A DNA stretch of 64,000 nt from Pseudomonadota bacterium (GTDB lineage: Bacteria; Pseudomonadota; Alphaproteobacteria; Rhizobiales; Xanthobacteraceae). Location of the stretch: assembly GCA_023451825.1 (NCBI GenBank), contig JAEXYA010000010.1:1-64000 (forward strand). Direction: 5' to 3'. A program made the position numbers and the translations under genes. Under the pieces are notes generated by a model. The model was given only the letters and a program-made list of their open reading frames with translations, searched no databases and was not told the DNA's origin. This document shows, piece by piece, positions 50,639-59,684 of this stretch (its first letter is position 1; each line of letters starts with the position of its first letter).

Positions 50639-52264
50639 TCACGCCGTAATCGGCTCTTTCTTCCTGGTAAAATCCCCACCCGGGATCGAAGCCAGCAGCG
50701 CCTGCGTGTAGGGATGCTGCGGCTTGCCGAACACTTCGCCGGCGAGCCCATGCTCCACCACTTCGCCGTCCTTCATGACAGCGACGAGATCGCAGATCTG
50801 CGCGGCCACGCGCAGATCATGGGTGATGAAGACGATCGACAACCCGAGCCGCTCGCGCAGCTCATGCAGCATCTTCAGCACCTGCGCTTGCACCGAGACG
50901 TCGAGCGCCGACACCGCTTCATCCGCCACCAGCACATCCGGCTTTAGCGCAAGTGCACGCGCAAGGCCGATACGCTGGCGCTGGCCGCCGGAGAATTCGT
51001 GCGGCAGGCGATCCATTGCCGAAGGATCGAGACCCACAAGGCGAAACAGCTCCTTCGCCTCCGCCCAGGCCTGCGCGCGCGGCACGCCATGCACGATCGG
51101 CCCCTGCGCCACGAGATCGCCGGCCTTGCGGCGCGGATTGAGCGAGGCGAACGGATCCTGAAACACCATCTGGATGTGTTTTGTCTCGCGGCGAACCTCG
51201 TCGCGCGACAGCTTTGCCCAGTCCTTGCCTTCCAGCACGATGGCACCACCATCAGGGTCGATCAGGCGGATGATGCAGCGTGCCAGCGTCGATTTTCCCG
51301 AGCCGCTCTCGCCGACGATACCGAGCGTGGCCCCGCGCGGCAGGTTCAGCGACACCGATTTCACCGCATGCGTCACCCGCGCGCCGCGGCCGAGGAAGCC
51401 GCCATTGCGATAGGTCTTCGACACATCTTTGAGCGTCAGGATGTTGTCGTCATTCAGCTTGCGCGGCGGCGGCGCAGCCAGCGGCGGCACCGCGGCGATC
51501 AGCTGCTGCGTATAGGGATGCTTTGGTGCGTGCAGCACGTCCTGCACGGCACCTTGCTCCACCACCTTGCCATGCTGCATCACCACCACGCGGTCGGCGA
51601 TCTCCGCCACCACGCCAAAGTCGTGGGTGATGAACAGCACCGCGGTGTTGCGGCGGCTCTGCAGTTCCTTGATCAGCTTTAGAATCTGCGCCTGGGTCGT
51701 CACATCAAGCGCCGTCGTCGGCTCGTCCGCAATCAGCAGCCGCGGATCGAGCGCGAGCGCCATGGCGATCATGGCGCGCTGGCGTTGGCCGCCGGACAGT
51801 TCGTGCGGATAGGCGCGCGCCGCCTGTGCGGGATCGGGGATGCGGACATCCTGCAGCAGTGTCTGCACGCGCGCCTTGATGTCCTTCTTGGAGAGTTCGG
51901 TGTGGATCTCGAACATCTCGCCGATCTGGTCGCCGATGGTGCGCAGCGGATTGAGCGCGGTCATCGGCTCCTGAAAGATCATCGCGATCCCGGCGCCACG
52001 CACCTTGCGCATCTCGGCGTTGCTTGCGCTGGCGAGGTCCTTGCCCTCGAACAGCACGCGGCCGCCATCGATGGCGACTTCCGGCGGCAAGAGGCGCATC
52101 ACGGCATTGGCCATGACGGATTTGCCGGAGCCGCTCTCGCCCACCACGCAGACGATCTCGTTGTCGGCAATCGACAGCGATACGCCGCCGAGTGCGTGTG
52201 TACGATCAGCGCCTTTCGGCAGCTTCACGCTGAGGTCTTCGACCGTGAGGATGGTGTCGCTCAT
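50639..52264 (-). CDS. Fused double ATPase of a peptide/nickel ABC transporter (DppDF-like)
   Basis: The product has 541 residues and contains two complete ABC ATPase domains in tandem. Domain 1 has Walker A GESGSGKSVMANAVMRLLPP, the signature LSGGQRQRAMIAMAL and Walker B LLIADEPTTALDVT. Domain 2 has GESGSGKSTLARCIIRLIDP, FSGGQRQRIGLARAL and VLVADEAVSALDVS. This is the YejF/DppD-DppF fusion layout that powers peptide uptake. The stop of the inner permease lies just past its ATG (four-base overlap with 52261). Confidence 0.95.
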   Translation of the reverse strand: MSDTILTVEDLSVKLPKGADRTHALGGVSLSIADNEIVCVVGESGSGKSVMANAVMRLLPPEVAIDGGRVLFEGKDLASASNAEMRKVRGAGIAMIFQEPMTALNPLRTIGDQIGEMFEIHTELSKKDIKARVQTLLQDVRIPDPAQAARAYPHELSGGQRQRAMIAMALALDPRLLIADEPTTALDVTTQAQILKLIKELQSRRNTAVLFITHDFGVVAEIADRVVVMQHGKVVEQGAVQDVLHAPKHPYTQQLIAAVPPLAAPPPRKLNDDNILTLKDVSKTYRNGGFLGRGARVTHAVKSVSLNLPRGATLGIVGESGSGKSTLARCIIRLIDPDGGAIVLEGKDWAKLSRDEVRRETKHIQMVFQDPFASLNPRRKAGDLVAQGPIVHGVPRAQAWAEAKELFRLVGLDPSAMDRLPHEFSGGQRQRIGLARALALKPDVLVADEAVSALDVSVQAQVLKMLHELRERLGLSIVFITHDLRVAAQICDLVAVMKDGEVVEHGLAGEVFGKPQHPYTQALLASIPGGDFTRKKEPITA

Positions 52265-53091
52265 CGGCTCTTCAGTCTCGGATTGAGCGCATCATTGAGC
52301 CCCTGGCCGACCAGCGACACCGCGAGCACCGTGAGCAGGATGGCGATGCCGGGGATCGCCGAGACATACCACTGCACGCGCAGCACGTCGCGGCCGAGGC
52401 CGATGAGGTTGCCCCAGGATGCGACATTGGGATCGGAGAGGCGCAGGAAGGCGAGGGCGCTTTCCAGCAGGATCGAGACGGCCATCACCACGCTCGCATA
52501 GACGATGACAGGCGGCAGCGCATTGGGCAGGATCTCGCCGAGAATGAGCTGGATGTCCTTCATGCCGAGCGTGCGCCCGGCCTGCACGAATTCGCGGCTG
52601 CGCAGCGACATGAACTCCGCACGCGTGAGGCGCGCGGGCGCCGGCCATGACACGATGCCGACGGCGATGGTGACGGTGGTGAGCGTCGAGCCGAACACGG
52701 CGACCAGCACCAGCAGCAGCACGAAATTCGGCAGCGTCTGGAACGCCTCGGTGATGCGCATCAGGATGGTGTCGATCTTGCCGCCATAGAAGCCGGCAAA
52801 GGCGCCGATCAGCACGCCGATGATCACGGCAATCAATGTCGCGACGCCGCCGATCAAGAGCGAGATACGCGCGCCGTAGAAGATTTGAGCGGCGATGTCG
52901 CGGCCGGAATTGTCGGTGCCGAGCGGGAAGCGCGGATTGGCGAAGGGCCACACCAGCGGCCGGCCGGCGAGCGACAGCGGATCGTTCGGATAGATCCAGC
53001 CCGCCGTGATCGCCATGGCGATGACGATCAAGAGGAGCAGCAGGCCGACCACGGCGGCAGGGCTGCGGAAATAGCGTTTCACTGCATCCAT
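52261..53091 (-). CDS. Peptide ABC transporter permease (DppC-like)
   Basis: The product has 276 residues and six membrane helices. The N-terminal RYFRSPAAVVGLLLLLIVIA and the inner-membrane motif with EAA loop (REFVQAGRTLGMKDIQLILG) are typical of the DppC/OppC group. It forms the pore with the DppB-like protein. It overlaps the ATPase gene by four bases and lies two bases after the DppB-like stop. Confidence 0.94.
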   Translation of the reverse strand: MDAVKRYFRSPAAVVGLLLLLIVIAMAITAGWIYPNDPLSLAGRPLVWPFANPRFPLGTDNSGRDIAAQIFYGARISLLIGGVATLIAVIIGVLIGAFAGFYGGKIDTILMRITEAFQTLPNFVLLLVLVAVFGSTLTTVTIAVGIVSWPAPARLTRAEFMSLRSREFVQAGRTLGMKDIQLILGEILPNALPPVIVYASVVMAVSILLESALAFLRLSDPNVASWGNLIGLGRDVLRVQWYVSAIPGIAILLTVLAVSLVGQGLNDALNPRLKSR

Positions 53092-53093
53092 GC

Positions 53094-54071
53094 TCAGCCC
53101 TCCGCCTGGATGCGCGGATCGAGCCGTGCATAGAGGAGATCGACCAGGAAGTTCACGAAGATCACCAGCAGGGCGGAGACGAAGACGATGCCGAGCAGCG
53201 TGTTGAGATCGCGCTGCACGACGGACTCATAAGCGAGCCGGCCGAGGCCCGGCAGCGAGAACACGCTCTCCACCACCACGGAGCCGCCGAGCATGGTGCC
53301 GGCCTGCAAGCCGATCAGCGTCACCATCGGCAACAGCGCATTGCGCAGCACATGTTTTGCGACGATGCGGGTCTCGTCGAGACCTTTTGCGCGCGCGGTG
53401 CGCACGTAATCGAGATTGAGCACTTCCAGCATCGAGGCGCGCATGATGCGCAGATAAATCGCGAGAAAGATCAGCGCCAGCGTCAGCGTCGGCAGCACCA
53501 GATGCGCGGCGATGTCGAGGGTGCGCTCAAAACCTGATTGCACCGCGCCGATATCCTCAAAACCGCCGGCGGGCAGCCACTGCAGATAGATCGAGAACAC
53601 CACGATCGCCATCAGGCCGAACCAGAAGGAGGGCGTGGCATAGAAGATCAGGCCGAGGGTCGAGATCAGCGTATCCGGCCAGCGATTGACGCCACGGGCG
53701 GCGATCACGCCGAGAATGAGCCCGAAGAAGAATGCAAAGGACAGCGACGCGGTCATCAAGAGCAGCGTCGCCGGCAGGCGCTCGAAGATCACGGTGGCGA
53801 CGGGCTTGCCATAGATCGAGGAGAAGCCGAGATCGAACTGCACCAGCCGCCAGAGATAATTGACGAGCTGCATCGGCACGGAGAGATCGAGCCCGTAGAA
53901 TTTGCGCAACTCGGCCGCGGTGTTCGCGTCGCCGCCGCCCATCTGCGCCATCATGGCATCGACGGTGTCGCCCGGTGCCAGTTGCAGCAGCAGGAACACG
54001 CCGATCAGGATCAGAAAGAGCGTCGGGATCGAGGCGGCGAGTCGCCGCCCCGCGAGGGTCAAAATGCGCAT
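53094..54071 (-). CDS. Peptide ABC transporter permease (DppB-like)
   Basis: The product has 325 residues and six membrane helices. The family's N-terminus is clear (LTLAGRRLAASIPTLFLILI, followed by GVFLLLQLAPGDTVDAMMAQ), as is the EAA-loop region (RTARAKGLDETRIVAKHVLR). It pairs with the DppC-like permease and the fused ATPase. The solute-binding protein gene lies upstream on the same strand, separated by a palindromic repeat. Confidence 0.95.
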   Translation of the reverse strand: MRILTLAGRRLAASIPTLFLILIGVFLLLQLAPGDTVDAMMAQMGGGDANTAAELRKFYGLDLSVPMQLVNYLWRLVQFDLGFSSIYGKPVATVIFERLPATLLLMTASLSFAFFFGLILGVIAARGVNRWPDTLISTLGLIFYATPSFWFGLMAIVVFSIYLQWLPAGGFEDIGAVQSGFERTLDIAAHLVLPTLTLALIFLAIYLRIMRASMLEVLNLDYVRTARAKGLDETRIVAKHVLRNALLPMVTLIGLQAGTMLGGSVVVESVFSLPGLGRLAYESVVQRDLNTLLGIVFVSALLVIFVNFLVDLLYARLDPRIQAEG

Positions 54072-54114
54072 GTGAGCGGTGCAGGTTTCATTCGATGGAT
54101 CCAGACTCTCTCCC

Positions 54115-54224
54115 CGTCATTGCGAGGAGCGAAGCGACGAAGCAATCCAGTCTTCGCTTGTGGCTCTCTGGATTGCTTCGCCCAGGGAATTGGCTTTGCC
54201 AATTCCCCATGGCTCGCAATGACG
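54115..54224. repeat. Palindromic repeat, CGTCATTGCGAGG family (second copy)
   Basis: The left arm 54115-54150 is identical to 48065-48100. The right arm begins at 54168 (CTGGATTGCTTCG) but carries a different middle (CCAGGGAATTGGCTTTGCCA) before ending in TCGCAATGACGG. It lies inside a transport operon, between the binding-protein gene and the permease gene, and could lower expression of the permeases relative to the binding protein. Confidence 0.78.
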
Positions 54225-54228
54225 GAGT

Positions 54229-55842
54229 TTAAGCCGAAAGCCAAAGATCGTGCCAGCTGGATGAACCCCAACGCGGATTGTTGGAATGGTTACGCGCCTT
54301 GGCCGTGATCACGGTCACAAAGATCTGTTCGATCGGCATCCAGACCGGCAATTCGGTATTGGCTTCCTTGACGAACTCCGCATAGAGCGCCTTGCGCTTC
54401 ACCGGATCGATCTCGGTGGCGGCGTCGTCGATCACCTTGTCGATCTGATCGTTCTTCCAGTCCCACTGATTGGTCCAGGGCGCGCCCTTCGGCTGGCCCG
54501 AGCGATACCACACGGTAGTGGAGACCGCGGGATCGTTGCGATACTGGTGCCAGCCGGTGGCGAGATCGAAAGCATGATCGGCATAGACGCCCTTGAGGAA
54601 GCCGCCGCCGTCATTGCGCACGATCTCCACGGGAATGCCGACTTCCTTCAGCGACTGCTGGATGAAGGTCGCCCACAGCGAGATGTCCTCGCCCCAGGGG
54701 GCGGGCAGAAGGCGCAGCGAGAAGCGCGTGCCGCCGGCGCCCGCCTTGAAGCCGGCTTCGTCGAGCAAGGCTGCGGCCTTCTTCTTGTCATAGGGATATT
54801 GCGGCGTGTTCGGGCCGGGGAAGAAGTCGGTGGAGACCGACGGGATCGGGCCGGTGCCGGGCTTGGCGAAGTCGCCCAAGAAATTCTCGATGAAGAACGG
54901 CACATTGATCGCATGAGCGATGGCGCGGCGGACGCGGATGTCCGCCAGCTCCTTGCGGCGGAAGTTGAACTCGATGGTGTTGGTGCGCGCGTTGCCTTCA
55001 TTGCCCTTGGTGGAGACGATGAAGCGCTTGTCCTTGCCGAGCCGCGCCATGTCGGAAATCGTGAGACCCGAGAACGGCGAATACTGGATGTCGCCGGCTT
55101 CCATCTGCGCGGCAGCCGCGGAGCGATCGGTGACGACCTTCCAGACGATGCGGTCGAGATAGGGCAGGTTCGGGCGCCAGTAATTCTCGTTGCGCTCGGC
55201 GATGATATATTGCCCGCGCTCATATTTGCTGAACTTGAACGGGCCGGTGCCGACCGGCGCGAGATTCGCCGGGTTGGCGCGGATGTCGCTCGAGCCCTCA
55301 TAGATATGCTTCGCCGAAACGTAACCGAGGTCCGGCAGCGCGCGCAGCAAAAGGCCGAGCGGCATCGGGCGCTCATATTTGAACACGGCGGTGTGCGCAT
55401 CCGGCGTTTCCACCGCGGTGAGAAACAGCTGCAGCGTCGATCCGTAATTCAGGATCTTCTTCCACATGTTCATGGCGGTGAATTCGACGTCGGCCGAGGT
55501 GAACGGCTTGCCGTCGTGCCAGGTCACGCCCTTGCGCAGCTTGAAGGTGATGGTCTTGCCGTCCGCAGACGATTCCCAGCTCTCCGCGAGCACGCCGACC
55601 GGCTGGCCTTTTTCATCCAGGTCGACGAGCGCTTCCTGCATCTTGCCGCCGATGATGTAGACGCCGGTGGAGGCCTGCAGGCTCGGATTGAGCTGGCGCT
55701 GTTCTGCACCGTAGTGGACGTTGAACACGCCGCCCTTTTTGGGCGTTTCCTGCGCGAAGGCGCGGAAGGGATTGGCCACATTGGCGGCGATGGCGGCCGA
55801 GGTCAGCAATGCGGCGCGGCGGGTGATTTCGAAACGGGTCAT
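54229..55842 (-). CDS. Solute-binding protein of the peptide ABC transporter
   Basis: The product has 537 residues and belongs to SBP_bac_5 (family 5). A Tat-type signal with twin arginine (EITRRAALLTSAAIAANVAN) leads the export. The family landmarks are present (LAESWESSADGKTITFKLRK, then GVTWHDGKPFTSADVEFTAM; NTIEFNFRRKELADIRVRRA). It captures peptides or similar ligands in the periplasm for the DppBC-like permease. The ATG at 55842 has AGGAGA about nine bases upstream; the frame stays open to 55980 without support. Confidence 0.95.
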   Translation of the reverse strand: MTRFEITRRAALLTSAAIAANVANPFRAFAQETPKKGGVFNVHYGAEQRQLNPSLQASTGVYIIGGKMQEALVDLDEKGQPVGVLAESWESSADGKTITFKLRKGVTWHDGKPFTSADVEFTAMNMWKKILNYGSTLQLFLTAVETPDAHTAVFKYERPMPLGLLLRALPDLGYVSAKHIYEGSSDIRANPANLAPVGTGPFKFSKYERGQYIIAERNENYWRPNLPYLDRIVWKVVTDRSAAAAQMEAGDIQYSPFSGLTISDMARLGKDKRFIVSTKGNEGNARTNTIEFNFRRKELADIRVRRAIAHAINVPFFIENFLGDFAKPGTGPIPSVSTDFFPGPNTPQYPYDKKKAAALLDEAGFKAGAGGTRFSLRLLPAPWGEDISLWATFIQQSLKEVGIPVEIVRNDGGGFLKGVYADHAFDLATGWHQYRNDPAVSTTVWYRSGQPKGAPWTNQWDWKNDQIDKVIDDAATEIDPVKRKALYAEFVKEANTELPVWMPIEQIFVTVITAKARNHSNNPRWGSSSWHDLWLSA

Positions 55843-56122
55843 CTGTCCAATTCTCCTGCGTCTGCTGCGCATAGCGGAACGGGCCGGTTCCACGCAAGCT
55901 ACGGCAGAAACTTGGAGGAAGTCATGCGCAAATCGGCGTCGAAGAGGTAATTCTTGCGCCGCGCCCGCGTTCCGTAGCAATAATTTCTCTGATCGATTTC
56001 CGACTTAGCTTGCTGGCCAAGGCATTTTCCGCGGCGCGGGCGCGACTTTGGTGCGTCTTCTCCTCGTTGCCGGTGGTTGCTAGAGCTTGTTTGACCTTGC
56101 TGACCTGGAGTGGGACCGCGCC

Positions 56123-57238
56123 ATGACTGCCCTCGATCCGAACCTGCCGGCCCTTCAGGACATCGCCACCCCGGCGCTTGTGGTCGATGGCCCTGCGCTC
56201 CAGCGCAACATCGCGGCGATGGCGGCTTTCGCGAAGGCGAACGACATCGCGCTCCGCCCGCATGCGAAGACGCATAAATCGCCGCGCCTCGCGCAGTTGC
56301 AGATCGAGGCCGGCGCCGTCGGTATTTCCTGCGCCACGGTGGCGGAAATGGAGGTGATGGCGGAGGCCGGCATTTCCGGCCTGCTGCTGACCACGCCGGT
56401 GGCCGATCGCGTCAAGCTCGCGCGCATCGCCGCGCTCGCCGACAGCACGGACATCGCGCTGGTGGTCGATCACGCCGACCAGATCCATGTGCTGCACACG
56501 CTGCTCGACACCGGAAGTCGTCCGCTTCAGGTGCTGATCGATATCGATGTCGGTCAGCGCCGCACCGGCGTGGTCAAGCCGTCTTCCACCGCCGAACTGG
56601 CGCAACTCATCGAAGCCACGCCCGGCATGTCGTTCGGCGGCATCCAGGGCTTTGCCGGTCATGTCCAGCACATGATCGATTACGAGGAGCGCAAGGCTGG
56701 CGCGGCCACGGTGCGCGGTATTCTCGATGATCACCTGCGTGTGCTTGGTGAAGCCGGCATCAAGGCCCCGATCGTCACCGGCAGCGGCACCGGCGCCTGT
56801 GCCTTCGACATCGCCGGCACGTTTACGGAGTTGCAGGTCGGCTCCTATCTGTTCATGGATGCCGATTACGGTCGCCTGAAGGGGGAGAGCGGCGGTGCGT
56901 TGCCCTTCGAGCCCAGCCTGTTCGTGCTGGCGACGGTGACCTCGGTGAACCGCGCTGGCGAATTCACGGTCGATGCCGGGGTGAAGGCGATGGCCTTCAA
57001 CGGCCCGGTGCCGTCATTGATGCCCGGTGTGCCGGAGGGATCGACCTATCGTTTCGGCGGCGATGAGCATGGCATGATCACGTTGCCTGAAGGTGCGGAG
57101 CCACCAAAACTCGGCAGCCGCGTGCTGCTGATCGCGACGCATTGCGACCCCACGGTGAACCTGCATGCGAGCTATCAGGTGGTGGGGCACAATGGCAGCG
57201 TGGAGACGTGGCCCGTTGCCGCAAGGTACGGGGCGTAA
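56123..57238 (+). CDS. D-threonine aldolase-like / DSD1-family PLP enzyme
   Basis: The product has 371 residues with an alanine-racemase-type barrel fold. The PLP lysine is Lys49 in RPHAKTHKSPRLAQLQ. Near the C-terminus ATHCDPTVNLH gives an His340-Cys341-Asp342 metal site; His-X-Asp is the D-threonine aldolase pattern, whereas eukaryotic-type D-serine dehydratase has His-X-Cys. It probably cleaves beta-hydroxy-D-amino acids to glycine and an aldehyde. It is divergent from the binding protein. It sits between two amino-acid/peptide transporters, which supports a catabolic role. Confidence 0.92.
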   Translation: MTALDPNLPALQDIATPALVVDGPALQRNIAAMAAFAKANDIALRPHAKTHKSPRLAQLQIEAGAVGISCATVAEMEVMAEAGISGLLLTTPVADRVKLARIAALADSTDIALVVDHADQIHVLHTLLDTGSRPLQVLIDIDVGQRRTGVVKPSSTAELAQLIEATPGMSFGGIQGFAGHVQHMIDYEERKAGAATVRGILDDHLRVLGEAGIKAPIVTGSGTGACAFDIAGTFTELQVGSYLFMDADYGRLKGESGGALPFEPSLFVLATVTSVNRAGEFTVDAGVKAMAFNGPVPSLMPGVPEGSTYRFGGDEHGMITLPEGAEPPKLGSRVLLIATHCDPTVNLHASYQVVGHNGSVETWPVAARYGA

Positions 57239-57241
57239 ACT

Positions 57242-57322
57242 GTAGGGTGGGCAAAGCGCAGCGTGCCCACCTTCAAGTGCACGGCTGGTAAAGGTGGGCA
57301 CGCTACGCTTTGCCCACCCTAC
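57242..57322. repeat. Palindromic repeat, GTAGGGTGGGCAAAGCG family
   Basis: The arms at 57242-57274 and 57290-57322 are near-perfect complements (about 33 bp each, starting GTAGGGTGGGCAAAGCG) around a short loop. The element lies between convergent genes and could act as a bidirectional terminator or be a non-autonomous mobile repeat. Confidence 0.8.
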
Positions 57323-57351
57323 AAAACGCCGTTTCAATTACACTGACGGCG

Positions 57352-57386
57352 GTTATGGATCCCGGCGTTCGCCGGGATGACAGGGA
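57352..57386. repeat. Short palindromic repeat, GGATCCCGGCG family
   Basis: GGATCCCGGCGTTCGCCGGG followed by ATGACAGGG contains the inverted pair CCCGGCG/CGCCGGG around TT. A closely related unit ends at 41767. Confidence 0.6.
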
Positions 57387-57388
57387 AG

Positions 57389-58096
57389 CTAGTGCCCGCC
57401 GCCCAGAAACGCCTCTGACAGCGTCGGGTCATTGATCAACGCCTCCGCCGAACCTGACGTCACCACACGCCCGGTCTCCAGCAGATAGGCCCGATCGACG
57501 ATCTTCAGCGTCTGCCGTGCCTTCTGCTCCACCAGCAGCACCGTCAGGCCTTCATCGCGAAATTGCGCGATCATGCCGAACAGGCTCGCCGTCATCAGCG
57601 GCGCCAGGCCGAGCGACGGCTCGTCCAGCAGCAACAGTTTCGGCTTCGACAACAGCGCGCGGCCGATCGCCAGCATCTGCTGCTCACCGCCCGAGAGCAG
57701 GCTCGCAAGCCCGTCGCGGCGCTTGCCGAGAATGGGAAAACGCTCCAGCATCTTCTCGACATCGGCCTGCGCGGCCGATGTGTCGCTGCGGGTGTAGATG
57801 CCCATCAGCAGGTTTTCATACACCGTCATGCGGGCGAGAATGCCGCGGCCTTCCGGCACCAGCGCGATGCCGCGACGCAGATTCTTCTCGGCATTGTTCG
57901 GCGTGAGCTTCTCGCCCTCGAACGAAATCTCGCCCTGGAACGGCAACAGCCCCGCGATCGAGCGGGCGATCGTGCTCTTGCCGGCGCCATTGGCGCCGAG
58001 CAAAGCGACGATCTCGCCTTTCTTGATCTCGAGATCGACGCCGCGCACCGCGGTGATGGCGCCGTAGCGGACTTCCAAGCCCTTGATCGTGAGCAT
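57389..58096 (-). CDS. livF: Branched-chain amino-acid ABC transporter ATPase (LivF-like)
   Basis: The product has 235 residues, the normal LivF length. Walker A is GANGAGKSTIARSIAGLLPF, the LivF-type signature LVPEGRGILARMTVYENLLM follows, then LSGGEQQMLAIGRALLSKPK and Walker B LLLLDEPSLGLAP. It hydrolyses ATP to drive uptake with LivG. It is the last gene of the operon; its ATG overlaps the stop of livG by one base. The longer frame upstream is not credible. Confidence 0.95.
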   Translation of the reverse strand: MLTIKGLEVRYGAITAVRGVDLEIKKGEIVALLGANGAGKSTIARSIAGLLPFQGEISFEGEKLTPNNAEKNLRRGIALVPEGRGILARMTVYENLLMGIYTRSDTSAAQADVEKMLERFPILGKRRDGLASLLSGGEQQMLAIGRALLSKPKLLLLDEPSLGLAPLMTASLFGMIAQFRDEGLTVLLVEQKARQTLKIVDRAYLLETGRVVTSGSAEALINDPTLSEAFLGGGH

Positions 58097-58851
58097 CAGT
58101 TGTCCTTTCCGAGATAGGCGTCGAGGACGACCGGATTGTTGCGCACCTCTTCCGGCGTGCCTTCGGCAATCGGCACGCCGAAATCCAGCACATAGAGATA
58201 GTCGCACAGGCGCATCACGAAATTCATGTCGTGTTCGATCAGGAGAATGGAGAGGCCGGTGTCGCGGAGCCGCAGCATCAGCGTGCGGATCTCCTCGGCC
58301 TCGTCATGGTTCATGCCGGCGACGGGCTCGTCGAGCAGCAGCAGCTTTGGCTTGGCGGTGACAGCGCGCGCCATCTCCACCTTGCGCTGGATGCCGTAAG
58401 GCAGCGATTTTGCCGGGCGGTCGCGATAGTCGGTGAGGCCGAAGAATTCCAGCACCTCCTCCGCGCGCGCGAGCGCTGCCGGATTGGCCCAGGAGATCGG
58501 CAGCAGCCGGCGCCACGCAGCTTCGTTATGCGGCTGTGCGACGAGCAGATGCTCCCATACCGACATCGAGCCGAACAGGCGGATGTTCTGGAATGTGCGC
58601 GCCACACCTTCGCGGACGATCTGGTAGGACGGCCACTGGGTGACGTCAACGCCCTTGAGCTTCACTTCACCCGCATCGGCGCGATAGGCGCCGGTGATGG
58701 TGTTGAACAGGGTCGTCTTGCCGGCGCCGTTGGGGCCGATCACGCCGATGATCTTTCCTTCCGGCACCTCGCAGACCATGTTGGACAGCGCGTTGATGCC
58801 GCCGAACGTCTTGGTGACGCCGGTGAGTTGAAGCAGCGTAGAGGTGCTCAT
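58096..58851 (-). CDS. livG: Branched-chain amino-acid ABC transporter ATPase (LivG-like)
   Basis: The product has 251 residues. Walker A is GPNGAGKTTLFNTITGAYRA, with the LivG features VARTFQNIRLFGSMSVWEHL, LPYGIQRKVEMARAVTAKPK and LLLLDEPVAGMNHDEAEEI. It partners with LivF on the cytoplasmic side. The ATG overlaps the stop of livM by four bases. Confidence 0.96.
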   Translation of the reverse strand: MSTSTLLQLTGVTKTFGGINALSNMVCEVPEGKIIGVIGPNGAGKTTLFNTITGAYRADAGEVKLKGVDVTQWPSYQIVREGVARTFQNIRLFGSMSVWEHLLVAQPHNEAAWRRLLPISWANPAALARAEEVLEFFGLTDYRDRPAKSLPYGIQRKVEMARAVTAKPKLLLLDEPVAGMNHDEAEEIRTLMLRLRDTGLSILLIEHDMNFVMRLCDYLYVLDFGVPIAEGTPEEVRNNPVVLDAYLGKDN

Positions 58852-59684
58852 GCTGCAGCCCTCCGGAAGGTCAACATTCGGATCAGGTTGCGATCGAGAA
58901 TGCCCTGGCGCCGCACCAGCAGCACCAGCACCAGCAGCGAGCCGAAGGCGGCGAGGCGCCAGTCGGCGATCGGCCGCAGGAATTCAGGCAGGAAGATCAG
59001 CAGCAATGATCCGACCAGCGAGCCCGGCGCCACCGTCGAACCGCCGAGAATGACGGCCAGCACGAATTCCACCGACCGTTCGAAACCGAAATTCGCCGGT
59101 TCGATATAGACATTGTGATGCGCGAACAGGCCGCCCGAGATCGCAGCAACCGCGGCGCCGGCCGCGAAGGCACCGATCTTGGTGACGACCGTGTTGAGGC
59201 CGATCAGGCCCGCGGCCGTCTCGTCATCATGCACCGCCTGCATTTCCAGCCAGACGCGCGAACGCTCCAGCAGCATCACGGCGATCAGGATGCCGCCGGC
59301 CCACAGCCAGATATAGCCGACGCCGATATGCTGCATGCCGCGGAAACCGCCGGACCCGCCCATGGTGTCGAAGTTGAGGAAGAAGCTGCGCACCATTTCG
59401 CCGAAGCCGACCGTGGCCATGGCGAGATAGATGCCTTTCAGCCGCAGCGCGGGGAAGGCGACGATGGCGCCCATGATGCCGGCGGCGACCGCCGAAATCA
59501 CCAGCGCCAGTGTCAGCGGCACATTCATCGTCACCGTGAGCCACGATGACAGATAGGCGCCGATGCCCATGAAGGCGCCGTTGCCGAGCGAGAGCTGGCC
59601 GGTGGCCAAGATAATATAGACGCTCAGCGCGCCGAGCAGGAGGACGCCGGATTCGGCGAGCAGGCTTGCGTAATAAGTGGACAT
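58848..59684 (-). CDS. livM: Branched-chain amino-acid ABC transporter permease (LivM-like)
   Basis: The product has 278 residues and about eight helices. LivM features include LILATGQLSLGNGAFMGIGA-like AYIILATGQLSLGNGAFM at the start, LRLKGIYLAMATVGFGEMVR in the middle and VLAVILGGSTVAPGSLVGSL near the end. It pairs with LivH to form the pore. Its ATG overlaps the livH stop by one base. Confidence 0.95.
   Translation of the reverse strand: MSTYYASLLAESGVLLLGALSVYIILATGQLSLGNGAFMGIGAYLSSWLTVTMNVPLTLALVISAVAAGIMGAIVAFPALRLKGIYLAMATVGFGEMVRSFFLNFDTMGGSGGFRGMQHIGVGYIWLWAGGILIAVMLLERSRVWLEMQAVHDDETAAGLIGLNTVVTKIGAFAAGAAVAAISGGLFAHHNVYIEPANFGFERSVEFVLAVILGGSTVAPGSLVGSLLLIFLPEFLRPIADWRLAAFGSLLVLVLLVRRQGILDRNLIRMLTFRRAAA

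Noticed and set aside
54286..55950. 554-codon plus-strand frame
   Set aside because: Antisense to the solute-binding protein, which has a clear signal peptide and family motifs.
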